From positions 99,952 through 163,951 of the forward strand of contig NZ_AORL01000013.1 in the NCBI RefSeq assembly GCF_000383095.1: a DNA stretch of 64,000 nt, read 5' to 3'. The stretch comes from Sphingomonas sp. PR090111-T3T-6A (GTDB lineage: Bacteria; Pseudomonadota; Alphaproteobacteria; Sphingomonadales; Sphingomonadaceae). Position numbers and translations under genes: made by a program. Below are positions 36,517 to 46,978 of this stretch, piece after piece. The first letter of the stretch is position 1; each line of letters opens with the position of its first letter. The notes beneath the pieces were generated by a model. That model ran no database searches and was not told where the DNA came from. It saw only the letters and a program-made list of their open reading frames with translations.

Positions 36517-37089
36517 ATGGCAGTGACGGAAGCGGCCCGCGCGGCGGCGCAGGAACTGGCGGACAGCTTCGGTGCCGCGCCGGTGATCCACGCCTATCGA
36601 GAGGAGGCGGGCGATCTCGGCATCGATGTCGCCACCTTCGCCGATTGCCCCGCGCCGGGCTTCCACTCCGCCGGCACGACGACGCTTTCCGCGCACGATC
36701 TTGGCTATGACGAGATGGGTCTGCGTCTGGAGATCGTCGGCGCCTATCCGAGCGCGGCGGAGGATTTTCCGAGCATGTTGGCGTCGTGCGCGGTGTCCGC
36801 GGTGCGGCAGGGCTGGCGGCTCAGGCGGGGTGCGATCCATCCCGGCGTGATGCGGCTCTACAACCTCTCCGCCGCGCTGGAGCATGTCTTCTTCACCCGC
36901 CCCCATCTGTGGGGCGAAGGCCCGCGCGACATCGAGACGGAGGAGCGCACCACCGGCTGGCTGATGGCGATCCCCATCACCGAGGCCGAGCGCATCTTCG
37001 CCGAAACGGAGGGTGCGGTCGCGCTCGAGGACCTGCTCGCGGAGAAGAAGGCGAACGTGCTGGACCTCGCTCGCCCCTCGGTAGTGTGA
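36517..37089 (+). CDS. SUFU (suppressor-of-fused) domain protein
   Basis: Cytoplasmic protein of 190 residues that reads like the bacterial SUFU family. It has a conserved TTTLSAHDLGYDEMGLRLEI stretch and ends in FAETEGAVALEDLLAEKKAN then VLDLARPSVV, similar to the family's ELL-x(n)-LDL-R-P ending. Bacterial members are of unknown function; some act as immunity proteins to toxins, but no toxin gene is adjacent. Its ribosome site lies inside a strong hairpin, so expression may be controlled at translation. It ends five bases from the convergent ABC exporter gene. Confidence 0.7.
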   Translation: MAVTEAARAAAQELADSFGAAPVIHAYREEAGDLGIDVATFADCPAPGFHSAGTTTLSAHDLGYDEMGLRLEIVGAYPSAAEDFPSMLASCAVSAVRQGWRLRRGAIHPGVMRLYNLSAALEHVFFTRPHLWGEGPRDIETEERTTGWLMAIPITEAERIFAETEGAVALEDLLAEKKANVLDLARPSVV

Positions 37090-37093
37090 GCCC

Positions 37094-38875
<1,782 letters not shown>

Positions 38876-39069
38876 GGCGGCTCGACTAGCATTCTGACCA
38901 GTTCGGCTCAATGCGCGGTTGCGGAAGGAAATGAGGATCGTTCGGTAGGACTGTAGAAACCTCCTTCCTGCATTCCTATTTTGCAACAGCGTTGGGGATA
39001 GTTTCGGGTAGAAGGGCAGAACTTTGTGACCGGTTCCATGCGGCATGTTCGCCGCAACGGGAGATAGAA

Positions 39070-40290
39070 TTGCTGTACGACGCCTATGAATTGCAGCGTT
39101 CCTGGCTTTCCGGCGCGAGCCTGATGGCGAATCTGAGCGCGGAATGGCTGCAAAATCCTGCTAACCCCCTGTCGCACACCGGTTTCGGCCCGATGATCGC
39201 TTCCGGGCTCGACGTCTTCGCGCACGCCTCGCAGCCGCGCGGGAAGCCCGATTTCGGCTTCACGACCACCCTGGTTGACGGGAAAGAGGTAGCGGTCACA
39301 GAGGAGATCGTCCTCCGCAAGCCGTTCGGCCAGCTCAAGCGCTTCGTGCGCGCCGGCGTGAAGGGCGGCCCCAAGCTGCTGATCGTGGCGCCGATGTCGG
39401 GTCACTTCGCCACGCTGCTGCGCGGCACGGTGGAGCGGATGCTGCCCCGTCACGACGTCTACATCACCGACTGGCGCGACGCGAAGCTCGTCTCGCTCGA
39501 CGAGGGGCATTTCGACCTCGACGATTATATTGATTATCTTGTTGAATTTCTGGAGTTCATCGGCCCGAACACGCATGTGCTGGCGGTGTGCCAGCCCTCG
39601 GTGCCGGCCTATGCCGCCGCCTGCCTGATGAACGCCGACGGCAATCCGGCGGCGCCCGCGACGCTGACGATGATGGGCGGCCCGATCGACACCCGCAAGG
39701 CGCCGACCGCGGTGAACACCGTCGCCACCCAGCGCCCGCTTGCCTGGTTCGAGCAGAACGTGATCGCCACCGTGCCCTTCTACTATCCGGGCGCGGGGCG
39801 GAAGGTGTATCCGGGCTTCCTCCAGCTCGCCGGCTTCATGGCGATGAACCTCGGCAACCATCTGATGAGCCATTACCGGATGTTCCAGCATCTGGTCGAA
39901 GGCGACGACGAGACGGCCGATTCCACCAAGGCCTTCTACGAGGAATATCGCTCGGTCTGCGACATGACTGAGGAGTTCTACATCCAGACGATCGAGGACG
40001 TGTTCCAGAAGCACAAGCTGCCCAAGGGCCAGCTCAAGCATCGCGGGCGCACGGTCGATCCGGGCGCGATCACCCACACCGCGCTGCTGGCGATCGAGGG
40101 TGAGCGCGACGACATCTCCGGCATCGGCCAGACCAAGGCGGCGCTGACCATCGCCAAGAATCTCCCGGAAACCGAGAAGCGTTACCTGATGGCCAAGAAA
40201 GTGGGTCATTACGGCATCTTCAACGGCCGCCGCTGGCGCGAGGAGATCGCGCCGGTGCTCGAGGAGTGGATCGCGGGGCATGAGCGCTGA
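39070..40290 (+). CDS. phaZ: Intracellular polyhydroxybutyrate depolymerase
   Basis: Cytoplasmic enzyme of 406 residues that mobilises stored PHB granules. The family N-terminus is LYDAYELQRSWLSGASLMAN. The nucleophile is Cys174 in AVCQPSVP, as in intracellular depolymerases that use Cys instead of Ser. TTG 39070 is proposed as start: GGGAG lies six bases upstream and the family begins M-L-Y-D-A-Y; the frame is open to 38992 but the extra residues do not fit. A small hairpin GCGGC-N6-GCCGC (39040-39055) lies just before the ribosome site. No phaC or phasin gene is in view. Confidence 0.9.
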   Translation: MLYDAYELQRSWLSGASLMANLSAEWLQNPANPLSHTGFGPMIASGLDVFAHASQPRGKPDFGFTTTLVDGKEVAVTEEIVLRKPFGQLKRFVRAGVKGGPKLLIVAPMSGHFATLLRGTVERMLPRHDVYITDWRDAKLVSLDEGHFDLDDYIDYLVEFLEFIGPNTHVLAVCQPSVPAYAAACLMNADGNPAAPATLTMMGGPIDTRKAPTAVNTVATQRPLAWFEQNVIATVPFYYPGAGRKVYPGFLQLAGFMAMNLGNHLMSHYRMFQHLVEGDDETADSTKAFYEEYRSVCDMTEEFYIQTIEDVFQKHKLPKGQLKHRGRTVDPGAITHTALLAIEGERDDISGIGQTKAALTIAKNLPETEKRYLMAKKVGHYGIFNGRRWREEIAPVLEEWIAGHER

Positions 40291-41854
40291 GACAGGCCGC
40301 TTCCGCCTCCTGACCCTCGGCGTCGCGCTCGGCGCGCTGCTGGCGGGGCCAGGCGGCGCGGCCGTCCCTCGCAATCCGGTGGCCTCTCCGCACATGCGGT
40401 CGGACGACGGGGCGATCGTCGCCCGCGCGCTCGAGCGTGCGCGGGCGCATGACTGCCATGGCGTGCTGGCGCTGCTCGATCCCATGGTGGCGAAGGAGGA
40501 GGGCAAGGGAACGCCCACGCGCTTCTCCGCCCAGCTCCTGCGGCTGCCCTGCCTTGCCGAGGCCGGCCGCCAGCGCGACGTTGCGCCGGCGCTGGCGGAG
40601 TTGCGCGCGCAGGCGCCGGACAATCCTCTGGTGCAGGGCTTCCAGGTGTTCGTCGATGCGGATGCCGGCCATTATGCCGAGGCCGCCGATGGTCTCGCCG
40701 CCATCGCCGACGCCCGCTCGCGCGCGCTCTCGATGATGCCGGGCGAGCTGTGGCGTGCGCTCGCCCAGAAGCTGACCATGGTGGGCGACTATCAGCGGCG
40801 CGACCGTGTTTCGCTGGCCCTCGCGCTCGCGGACTGGGAGCCGAGCGACGAGCCGGCGCTGCCCGAGGCGCTGGCGGCGGACGGGATTGGCACGCTGCTC
40901 GACCGCGACGCCGTCGACGATGCGCGCCAGTTGCTCGGCCGCGTCCATCGGCCCAATTATCTCTGGGAGATGGCGATCCAGCGTCGCTATGCCTCGCTGT
41001 GGCCCGATGTGGAGACCCGCATGGGGCCGGCCGGCGGTGCCGCCATCGACCGCTTCGCCCGCTCCGCGCTCGACACCTATGCCGGCGCCCCGCAGGACCA
41101 GCAGGCGACGCTGGACGCGGCGCGTGCCTTCCTCTTCCTGCGCCGTTACGAGGATGTCGGGGTGACCGCCGGGCCGACGAAGATCGCGCCCGGCATGACC
41201 GAGCAGCAGGTCGGCATTGTCCTCACCGACGCCGAGGCGATGGCCGCCGACGGGCATCGCGATCAGGCGCTGGCGCGGCTCCGCCCCTTCGCCGCCGCCG
41301 ACCTCGCCACCACGCCCGAGGCCGCGAGCGCGCTCATCACGCTGGCCGAGATGCTGCACGAGGACGGCCGCTACGATGAGGAACTGGCGATCGCCCGCAC
41401 CGGCACGCAGCACAACGCCCATTATTTCTCGGCCTATGGCCTGAACTGGCTGCGCCGCAACGAAGTGTGCGCGCTCGCCGGGCTCCAGCGCTCCGCCGAG
41501 GAGAAGGTCGCCGCCGACGCGCTCAAGGCCTCGGCCGCCGACAATCAGGCGGCGGCGGTGGAAGGCCTGCTCTGCGCCGGGCGCGACGAGGAGGCGGCCG
41601 CGATCGCCGTCGCCACGCTCGCCACGCACGAGGGCGCCGACCGCCTCGCCGATCAGTTCCAGCCGGAAGGGGCGCTGCTCCCGCATCCGGCTTCGCGGTT
41701 GCGCGCCTTGTGGGCGCGGCTGCTCCAGCGGACAGACGTGAAGGCGTCGTTCGATCGCGCGGCGCGCATCCTGCCCAAGACCTACTGGCCTGCCACGGCC
41801 CCGCGCGCGCTGCCCGCGCCCACCGGGGTCCAGAGCGCAGCCGCCACGACCTGA
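40280..41854 (+). CDS. Exported TPR-like repeat protein, unknown
   Basis: Protein of 524 residues with a signal peptide (LLTLGVALGALLAGPGGAA). It is almost wholly helical and Ala-rich, with degenerate tetratricopeptide-like repeats, for example DARSRALSMMPGELWRALAQ, DAVDDARQLLGRVHRP and QALARLRPFAAADLATTPEA. I do not recognise the family; it probably is a periplasmic scaffold. ATG 40280 overlaps the phaZ 3' end by eleven bases, so the two are likely cotranscribed, and the epimerase gene follows by 14 bases. Confidence 0.75.
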   Translation: MSAETGRFRLLTLGVALGALLAGPGGAAVPRNPVASPHMRSDDGAIVARALERARAHDCHGVLALLDPMVAKEEGKGTPTRFSAQLLRLPCLAEAGRQRDVAPALAELRAQAPDNPLVQGFQVFVDADAGHYAEAADGLAAIADARSRALSMMPGELWRALAQKLTMVGDYQRRDRVSLALALADWEPSDEPALPEALAADGIGTLLDRDAVDDARQLLGRVHRPNYLWEMAIQRRYASLWPDVETRMGPAGGAAIDRFARSALDTYAGAPQDQQATLDAARAFLFLRRYEDVGVTAGPTKIAPGMTEQQVGIVLTDAEAMAADGHRDQALARLRPFAAADLATTPEAASALITLAEMLHEDGRYDEELAIARTGTQHNAHYFSAYGLNWLRRNEVCALAGLQRSAEEKVAADALKASAADNQAAAVEGLLCAGRDEEAAAIAVATLATHEGADRLADQFQPEGALLPHPASRLRALWARLLQRTDVKASFDRAARILPKTYWPATAPRALPAPTGVQSAAATT

Positions 41855-41868
41855 AGGAGAAAGACGGC

Positions 41869-42864
41869 ATGGCCGACCATTGCACGCGGCTCGCCGCGCG
41901 CATCGAGCGCTGGCCGGTGGCCGGCGCATTCGTGATTGCGCGCGGCGCCAAGACCGAGGTGGACGTGGTCGTCGCCACGCTGGCCGAGGGCGAGTGGCGC
42001 GGGCGCGGCGAGGCGACCGCCATCTATTATCATGGCGAAAGCGCCGAGAGTGTGCGGGATCAGATCCTGAGCGTCGTCGACCCGATCTGCCAGGGCGCGA
42101 CACGGGCGGACCTGCTCTCGCTGTTGCCGCGGGGCGCTGCCCGCAACGCGGTGGACGCGGCTCTGTGGGATCTCGACTCGCGCCGCTGCGGGTTGCCGGT
42201 GTGGCGCCTCGCCGGGCTGGAGGAGCCCAGGCCCGTCACCACCGCCTTCACCATCTCGCTCGGCGAGCCCGAGAAGATGGAGGCCGATGCCCGCGCCGCG
42301 GCCGGCCGCTATCCGCTGCTCAAGCTCAAGCTGGCTGGCGAGGGCGATATCGAGCGCGTCGCCGCCGTGCGGCGGGGGGCGCCCTCGGCGCGGCTGGTGG
42401 TCGACGCCAACGAGGCCTGGACCGGCCGCGACGTGGCGGCCGAGGCGGCGGCGCTCGTCCCCTTCGGCGTCGAGCTGATCGAGCAGCCGGTCAAGGCGGG
42501 CGAGGATCATCTGCTCGACAACGTCCTCTCGCCCATTCCCTTGTGCGCCGACGAGTCCTGCCAGGACCGCAGCGATCTCGCGCGCTGCGTCGGCCGCTAT
42601 CAGGCGGTGAACATCAAGCTCGACAAGGCGGGCGGCCTCACCGAGGCGCTGCTCCTGTCCCGCGAGGCGCGGGCGGCGGGGCTGAAGCTGATGGTCGGCT
42701 GCATGTTGTCGACGTCGCTCGGCGTGGCGCCCGCCTTCCTCGCGGCGCAGGGAGCGGAGTGGGTGGACCTCGACGGCCCGCTGCTGCTGGCCCGCGACCG
42801 GCCGGACGGCTTCACCTTCGACAAGGGCAAGATGCTGAACGCGGGGGCGGGTTTATGGGGCTGA
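41869..42864 (+). CDS. dgcA: Dipeptide (L-Ala-D/L-Glu) epimerase, enolase superfamily
   Basis: Enzyme of 331 residues that likely epimerises L-Ala-D-Glu from recycled murein so that it can be degraded. The catalytic lysines are in LLKLKLAG and VNIKLDKAGG. The three metal ligands are in VVDANEAW, ELIEQPV and LCADESCQD. These match dipeptide epimerases rather than mandelate racemases. AGGAG lies nine bases before ATG 41869. It follows the TPR-like exported protein in the same operon. Substrate specificity for L-Ala-Glu is from family knowledge. Confidence 0.88.
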   Translation: MADHCTRLAARIERWPVAGAFVIARGAKTEVDVVVATLAEGEWRGRGEATAIYYHGESAESVRDQILSVVDPICQGATRADLLSLLPRGAARNAVDAALWDLDSRRCGLPVWRLAGLEEPRPVTTAFTISLGEPEKMEADARAAAGRYPLLKLKLAGEGDIERVAAVRRGAPSARLVVDANEAWTGRDVAAEAAALVPFGVELIEQPVKAGEDHLLDNVLSPIPLCADESCQDRSDLARCVGRYQAVNIKLDKAGGLTEALLLSREARAAGLKLMVGCMLSTSLGVAPAFLAAQGAEWVDLDGPLLLARDRPDGFTFDKGKMLNAGAGLWG

Positions 42865-42933
42865 GGCGATCTCCGATGGACGCCTGAGACGGCTCGGCCT
42901 AGCCTGCCTTCGAGCTGTCGGGGAGGAGGTCGG

Positions 42934-43101
42934 GTGTTTGCGATCCGGGTGCATCTGGCCGTCGCGGTTGCTATCGCATTGACGGGCTTCGGAGTGGGGC
43001 AGATCGCGCCGGGCTTGGGCGTCGCCTTCGTGGCGCTGGCTTCGACGTTATGGGTGGCTTATTCCGCGCGGCGTCAACGGAGACTCCGCCGAGGCGGCTG
43101 A
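42934..43101 (+). CDS. Small two-span membrane protein (55 residues)
   Basis: A frame too short for usual length cut-offs. GTG 42934 follows a very strong GGAGGAGGT ribosome site by three bases. The product has two hydrophobic segments (VHLAVAVAIALTGFGVG and GLGVAFVALASTLWVAYSAR) and an Arg-rich cytoplasmic tail (RRQRRLRRGG), consistent with a micro-membrane protein. No family is recognised. It follows the epimerase gene by about 70 bases and may be cotranscribed. Confidence 0.5.
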   Translation: MFAIRVHLAVAVAIALTGFGVGQIAPGLGVAFVALASTLWVAYSARRQRRLRRGG

Positions 43102-43161
43102 ATGGGGCGGACTTCGGAGGACGGTGGATTTAGGTGGTTAGCAGACATTGTTCTGCGGGCG

Positions 43162-43743
43162 TCACAGCAGGCCGAGTGTTTGTTCCAGCGGGCCAAGAAG
43201 GGCGTGCTCGGCAGCCGCAATCCCAGCATGGAAGTCGGTTCCGGTATCAACGAACGGGATGCCGACGCATGCGCATTCATCGCGCAGCTTGCGGCTCAGC
43301 AGCCGGCTCACTTCGAGATATCGGTGAACGTTATCGCTCCCGGTACGATGAAGCCAATCGGTCGGCGGCCCGATATGATGCGCCACGTCCAGCGCCTTCT
43401 GCTCGATACTCGCTTCAGGATAGCCAAGGAAGCAGGCCCTCACTGGCTCATCAGTCTCTTGTATGAACCGCGCCACTATTCGGGGCCGAAGGTTCACTCC
43501 CTCCACCAGATAATCTCGCCCATCGAAAATGGCATGGTCGAGGATGGGCTCGATGATCGGCCACATCTGGTCTGCGGTCACAAGGTCGTCGGCGGCGGGC
43601 AGCACCTCCAGCGAGGGCGCGCCTAGATGAAGGCCCATCTTCAAGGCATCCAACGTGAACCAGGGGATGCCGTGCCGAGAGCGCATGCGCTCCGCCAGCA
43701 TCGATTTGCCGCTCCGGCTACAACCTCCGACGACGTAGAGCAT
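43162..43743 (-). CDS. P-loop kinase-like ATPase
   Basis: Protein of 193 residues with an N-terminal Walker A (VVGGCSRSGKSMLAERM) and an adenylate/2-phosphoglycerate-kinase-like fold (FTLDALKMGLHLG, YLVEGVNLRP, RACFLGYPEASIEQ, FVDTGTDF). It presumably phosphorylates a small molecule. ATG 43743 gives the natural start MLYVVGG; ATG 43761 is six codons upstream. Neither has a clear ribosome site. Base use here is noticeably less GC-rich than in flanking genes, hinting at horizontal acquisition. Confidence 0.75.
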   Translation of the reverse strand: MLYVVGGCSRSGKSMLAERMRSRHGIPWFTLDALKMGLHLGAPSLEVLPAADDLVTADQMWPIIEPILDHAIFDGRDYLVEGVNLRPRIVARFIQETDEPVRACFLGYPEASIEQKALDVAHHIGPPTDWLHRTGSDNVHRYLEVSRLLSRKLRDECACVGIPFVDTGTDFHAGIAAAEHALLGPLEQTLGLL

Positions 43744-43820
43744 GACGACATTTAGCCACATAGCTGCACCGTCCGCTATCAGGTGCTCACCTCGCTGCGC
43801 GGTATGACCAACTTGGGATG

Positions 43821-44228
43821 TTAACAGTCCTCGGCAATGTATCGCCGATAGGAAAGCCACCACGCCCGTCCCGTGAGGGCGCCGCCGAAAATGCCCAGGA
43901 GAGAAAAGGCGCCCAGTTTCCCGCCGATCAGATAACCGACGATCAGGGGAATAGCGGCCCCTCCCGCAGCGCCTGCGCACATGTAGGCGGGGAGATTTTC
44001 CCGGCCGATTGCTCGCAATAGGTAAGTCGTCGCAAGACCTAAGGTGAGCGCGGACGACAACACGGTCCCGAATGAAACTGCCAGAATGCAAAAGAGGATA
44101 GTGGTCACAGTTCGGAAGTCCGAAGCGCTCATCGGTTGGCCGATCGTCAAGATCGCGAGAAAAACGATAGGCACGACGGCGGCGGCAAGCGCTCCCGTCA
44201 CGACAGATTGTGCGAACCCCTTGAGCAT
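43821..44228 (-). CDS. Four-span membrane protein, unknown
   Basis: Protein of 135 residues with about four membrane helices (VVTGALAAAVVPIVFLAILT, TVTTILFCILAVSFGTVLSS, a Gly/Ala-rich helix, FSLLGIFGGALTGRAWW) and short loops. No family is recognised. ATG 44228 is chosen because the sequence before it in frame is Pro/Arg-rich and unlike a protein. The gene shares the lower GC content of the kinase gene that follows it on the same strand. Confidence 0.65.
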   Translation of the reverse strand: MLKGFAQSVVTGALAAAVVPIVFLAILTIGQPMSASDFRTVTTILFCILAVSFGTVLSSALTLGLATTYLLRAIGRENLPAYMCAGAAGGAAIPLIVGYLIGGKLGAFSLLGIFGGALTGRAWWLSYRRYIAEDC

Positions 44229-44330
44229 CTTCGAGGGATGCCAAGAACCCGGCCAAGGCGCAACGACCGCGGCTGCGATGCGATGGCGGCTGGCATTCGG
44301 TCTTCTATGGGGTGCTGCTTCCACCACCCA

Positions 44331-44615
44331 TCACCGCGCCCCATAAGTAGGCGCATGGAAATCCGCCGGCTTGTTCGCGATCCACGCGAGGAAGCGCGCC
44401 ATCTCCGGCACCGCCCTCAGCGCCTCCAGCGTCCCGTAACGCCGCGCCAGTTCCTTGTTGCTCGCCACCCGGTGGATCGCGCGGTGGCAGATCGGGTGGA
44501 GCGGCACCGTCTCGCGGCCGCCCTCGCTTTTCGGCACGACATGGTGCCACTCGATCCGCGCGCCCAGCGGACGATCGCAGAGCGCGCAGCGTTCCGGCGC
44601 GGCCGCTCCGATCAA
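44331..44615 (-). CDS. HNH endonuclease-domain protein
   Basis: Protein of 94 residues made mostly of one HNH module. CALCDRPLG provides the first Cys pair, WHHVVPKSEGG the catalytic His, and LHPICHRAIHRV the His and Cys of the second half. It could cut DNA, but its target and role are unknown. TTG 44615 follows GGAGG and overlaps the MscS stop (TTGA), so translation is coupled. There is no adjacent methylase or intron, and it looks like the short stand-alone HNH proteins common in alphaproteobacteria. Confidence 0.8.
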   Translation of the reverse strand: MIGAAAPERCALCDRPLGARIEWHHVVPKSEGGRETVPLHPICHRAIHRVASNKELARRYGTLEALRAVPEMARFLAWIANKPADFHAPTYGAR

Positions 44616-45805
44616 GGTGCCTCCTCGGTGTCGCTTGCGGCGGGCTCCTTCACGCGTGGCGCGGGCGGGCGACGGGGCTCCTCGGGCGCCGCGGGGATGT
44701 CCTGCGGCTTGCCGTTGGGATCGGCGAAGGCGATCCCCGCCTCGCGGAAACGCCGGAGGATGGCGAGGTTCACCTCGCTCCGCTTCGCGATCACCTCATT
44801 GTAATTGGCGGACATCACGTCGAATTGCAGCTCATACTGCAAGCCTTCCTTGTCCATCGCCATCAACCCGACGCGGACGAGCTGGCAGGCCTCGGTCGCG
44901 TCCACCACGTCGCGCATCAGGTCGATCGCGAGGCGGGCGTCGGCATCGCTGGTGCGATAGGCGAGCGCGATCTTCTCGATCATCCGGCGGCGGTTGAGCT
45001 GGGCGAGGTTGTAGACCTCCTTGGCCAGCAGGTCGGCGTTGCTCACCACCACCAGCTCGCCCGTCGTGGCGCGGATGTGCGTGGTCTTGAGGCCGATGCG
45101 CTCGATCGTGCCGGAGATGTTGTTCCACTTGATCGAGTCGCCCTTGCGGAAGGGCCGGTCGAAGATGATCGACAGCGCCGCGAACAGATCCTTGAAGATG
45201 CCCTGCGCCGCGAGACCGATGGCGATGCCGCCGACGCCGAGGCCGGCCACCAGCCCCGTCACGTTGACGCCGAGATTGCCCAGCACCAGCACCAGCGCGA
45301 TCGAGAAGAGCGTGAAGCTCACCAGGAAGCGGATGATGCCGAGCGCGGAGGCGAGCGAGCCATGATCCTGATCGGTCATCCCCGCGCGATGCTCGACGAA
45401 GCCGAGCGCCAGCTCGCGCACCCAGAGCGCCGCCTGGAAGGTGAGGCCGACCGTGAAGAGGAAGGCGATGGTCTTGTCGAGCAGCGGCGGCGCATCGGCA
45501 TAGCCGTCGACCAGTCGGGCGGCGACGATCACGAGGAACCAGAAGCTCGTCCGCGCCGCGACCCGCCCGATGATGGTGCGCCAGCCGATCAGCGCGTCAT
45601 GCTCGCGGCACAGGCGCTGGGCGAGCTGCTTCACGCCGAGCAGCACCGCCACGATCAGCGCGGCGGCCGCGACCGCGATCAGGATGCGCAGCGAATTGGC
45701 GGCAAGCCACGCCAGCGTCTCGTTGGCAAGCAGCCGTCCTTGCCCGACCAGATCGGCGGGCGGTGTGAACACATGGGTCGGCAGGCTGGTCTGGGTGTTG
45801 GCCAT
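44612..45805 (-). CDS. MscS-family mechanosensitive ion channel
   Basis: Inner-membrane channel of 397 residues. Four hydrophobic segments lead to the pore helix region LVAGLGVGGIAIGLAAQGIF, followed by the beta domain (IIFDRPFRKGDSIKWNNISG, IERIGLKTTHIRATTGELVV, SNADLLAKEVYNL) and a Pro/Glu-rich cytoplasmic tail. It should open on hypo-osmotic shock. ATG 45805 follows GAGAGGAG at five to six bases. It is coupled to the HNH gene downstream. Confidence 0.92.
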   Translation of the reverse strand: MANTQTSLPTHVFTPPADLVGQGRLLANETLAWLAANSLRILIAVAAAALIVAVLLGVKQLAQRLCREHDALIGWRTIIGRVAARTSFWFLVIVAARLVDGYADAPPLLDKTIAFLFTVGLTFQAALWVRELALGFVEHRAGMTDQDHGSLASALGIIRFLVSFTLFSIALVLVLGNLGVNVTGLVAGLGVGGIAIGLAAQGIFKDLFAALSIIFDRPFRKGDSIKWNNISGTIERIGLKTTHIRATTGELVVVSNADLLAKEVYNLAQLNRRRMIEKIALAYRTSDADARLAIDLMRDVVDATEACQLVRVGLMAMDKEGLQYELQFDVMSANYNEVIAKRSEVNLAILRRFREAGIAFADPNGKPQDIPAAPEEPRRPPAPRVKEPAASDTEEAP

Positions 45806-45886
45806 GAAACTCCTCTCCACCGTGACCGGGCCAACGCGATCGAAGGGCCTGTCGTTCCGGTGACGGCGAAGCGGGAAGGGTGGGGA

Positions 45887-46978
45887 TCAGCCCGGCTGGA
45901 CGGGCGCGAGCATCGCCTCGTCGCGCCGGGCGCGGCTCGCCCAGCGGCGGAGGATCGCGCGCTGCGCCGGCCGCTCGACCAGCGTGTAGAGCGCCACCGA
46001 CGCCACCAGCACCAGCGCGAGATAGGTCGCCGCCTGCGCGGGCGGTACGTTGCCCGCGTCGCGCACAAAAGCGAGCTTGAAGGCGAAGAACAGCAGGAAG
46101 TGCGACAGGTAGGTCGCGTAGCTGATCTCGCCGAGGAAGTGGATCGCGCGGCCCGTCAGCAGGTTGCGCGGCCGTTCCGCCCCGATCGCGAGCGCGAGGA
46201 GGAGGCTGGCGAAGGCGAAGGGCACCGCCAGCGTCTCCGCCACGCCTGCCCACCAGCCGAGGAGTGCGGTGGCGCCGGCGATCCAGCAGCTTGCCTCGAC
46301 CAGCGCATCCCGCCGCCAGCGCCGCCACAGCGCGGAGAGCACCGCCCCGCAGGAGAACTCCGTGAGGCAGCGCACCGGCCCGAAGCGGCTGATGTCGAAA
46401 CCCAGCGTCACCGCCCCGGCATGGGCGAGCAACAGGTGCAGCGCCAGCAGCGGCAGCATGGCGGCGACCATCAGCACCGCCGTCGGCTGGCGCCGCGCGG
46501 GGAGCAGCAGCGCGGCCAGCGGGGTGAGCAGATAGGCGGCCCACTCGCAACTGATCGACCAGGCGGGGTCGTTCCACATCAGCGCGTCGGTGAAGCCCCA
46601 GTCCTGCATCATCGCGAGGTGGATCGGCAGCACCGCGAACGGGAAGCGCGGCGCGGGCCTGCCGGTCGCGAGCAACAGCACCGCCATCGCGGCGGCGAAG
46701 GCCAGCATGACAGCATGGAGCGGCCACACCCGCGCGATCCGGCGGACGAGGAAATCCACGCCCGCGCCGCGCTTGCCCAGCCGCTCGCCATAGTTGAGCC
46801 AGATCACGAAGCCCGAGAGCAGGAAGAAGAAATCCACCGCCAGATAGCCCTTGGCGAGCACGGCGACGACGCCCGGCTCCAGCCAGCCCCGGCAGGCGAG
46901 GCGGAGATGGTAGAGCACCACCGCCCAGGCGAAGAGCCCGCGCACCGAGGTGAGCGGGTTGAGTTCAGGCCGCCTCAT
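45887..46978 (-). CDS. Acyltransferase 3 (OafA/YrhL-like), membrane
   Basis: Multi-span acetyl/acyltransferase of 363 residues acting on surface glycans. Characteristic are the N-terminal LTSVRGLFAWAVVLYHL with the catalytic-type His, FFFLLSGFVIW and GEISYATYLSHFLLFF. ATG 46978 overlaps the stop of the O-ligase gene by four bases (ATGA), so it belongs to the polysaccharide operon. It likely O-acylates the polymer made by that operon. Confidence 0.88.
   Translation of the reverse strand: MRRPELNPLTSVRGLFAWAVVLYHLRLACRGWLEPGVVAVLAKGYLAVDFFFLLSGFVIWLNYGERLGKRGAGVDFLVRRIARVWPLHAVMLAFAAAMAVLLLATGRPAPRFPFAVLPIHLAMMQDWGFTDALMWNDPAWSISCEWAAYLLTPLAALLLPARRQPTAVLMVAAMLPLLALHLLLAHAGAVTLGFDISRFGPVRCLTEFSCGAVLSALWRRWRRDALVEASCWIAGATALLGWWAGVAETLAVPFAFASLLLALAIGAERPRNLLTGRAIHFLGEISYATYLSHFLLFFAFKLAFVRDAGNVPPAQAATYLALVLVASVALYTLVERPAQRAILRRWASRARRDEAMLAPVQPG

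Noticed and set aside
38940..39060. PhaR-type TGCA repeats before phaZ
   Set aside because: TGCAT and TTGCAA occur but spacing and symmetry do not form a convincing site.
43102..43626. Plus-strand frame of 174 codons directly after the 55-residue gene
   Set aside because: Antisense of the P-loop kinase, whose Walker A and kinase motifs are convincing; the plus frame has no family.
44331..44615. HNH gene as part of a restriction or homing system
   Set aside because: No methylase, intron or second nuclease lies beside it; it is coupled to an MscS channel gene instead.
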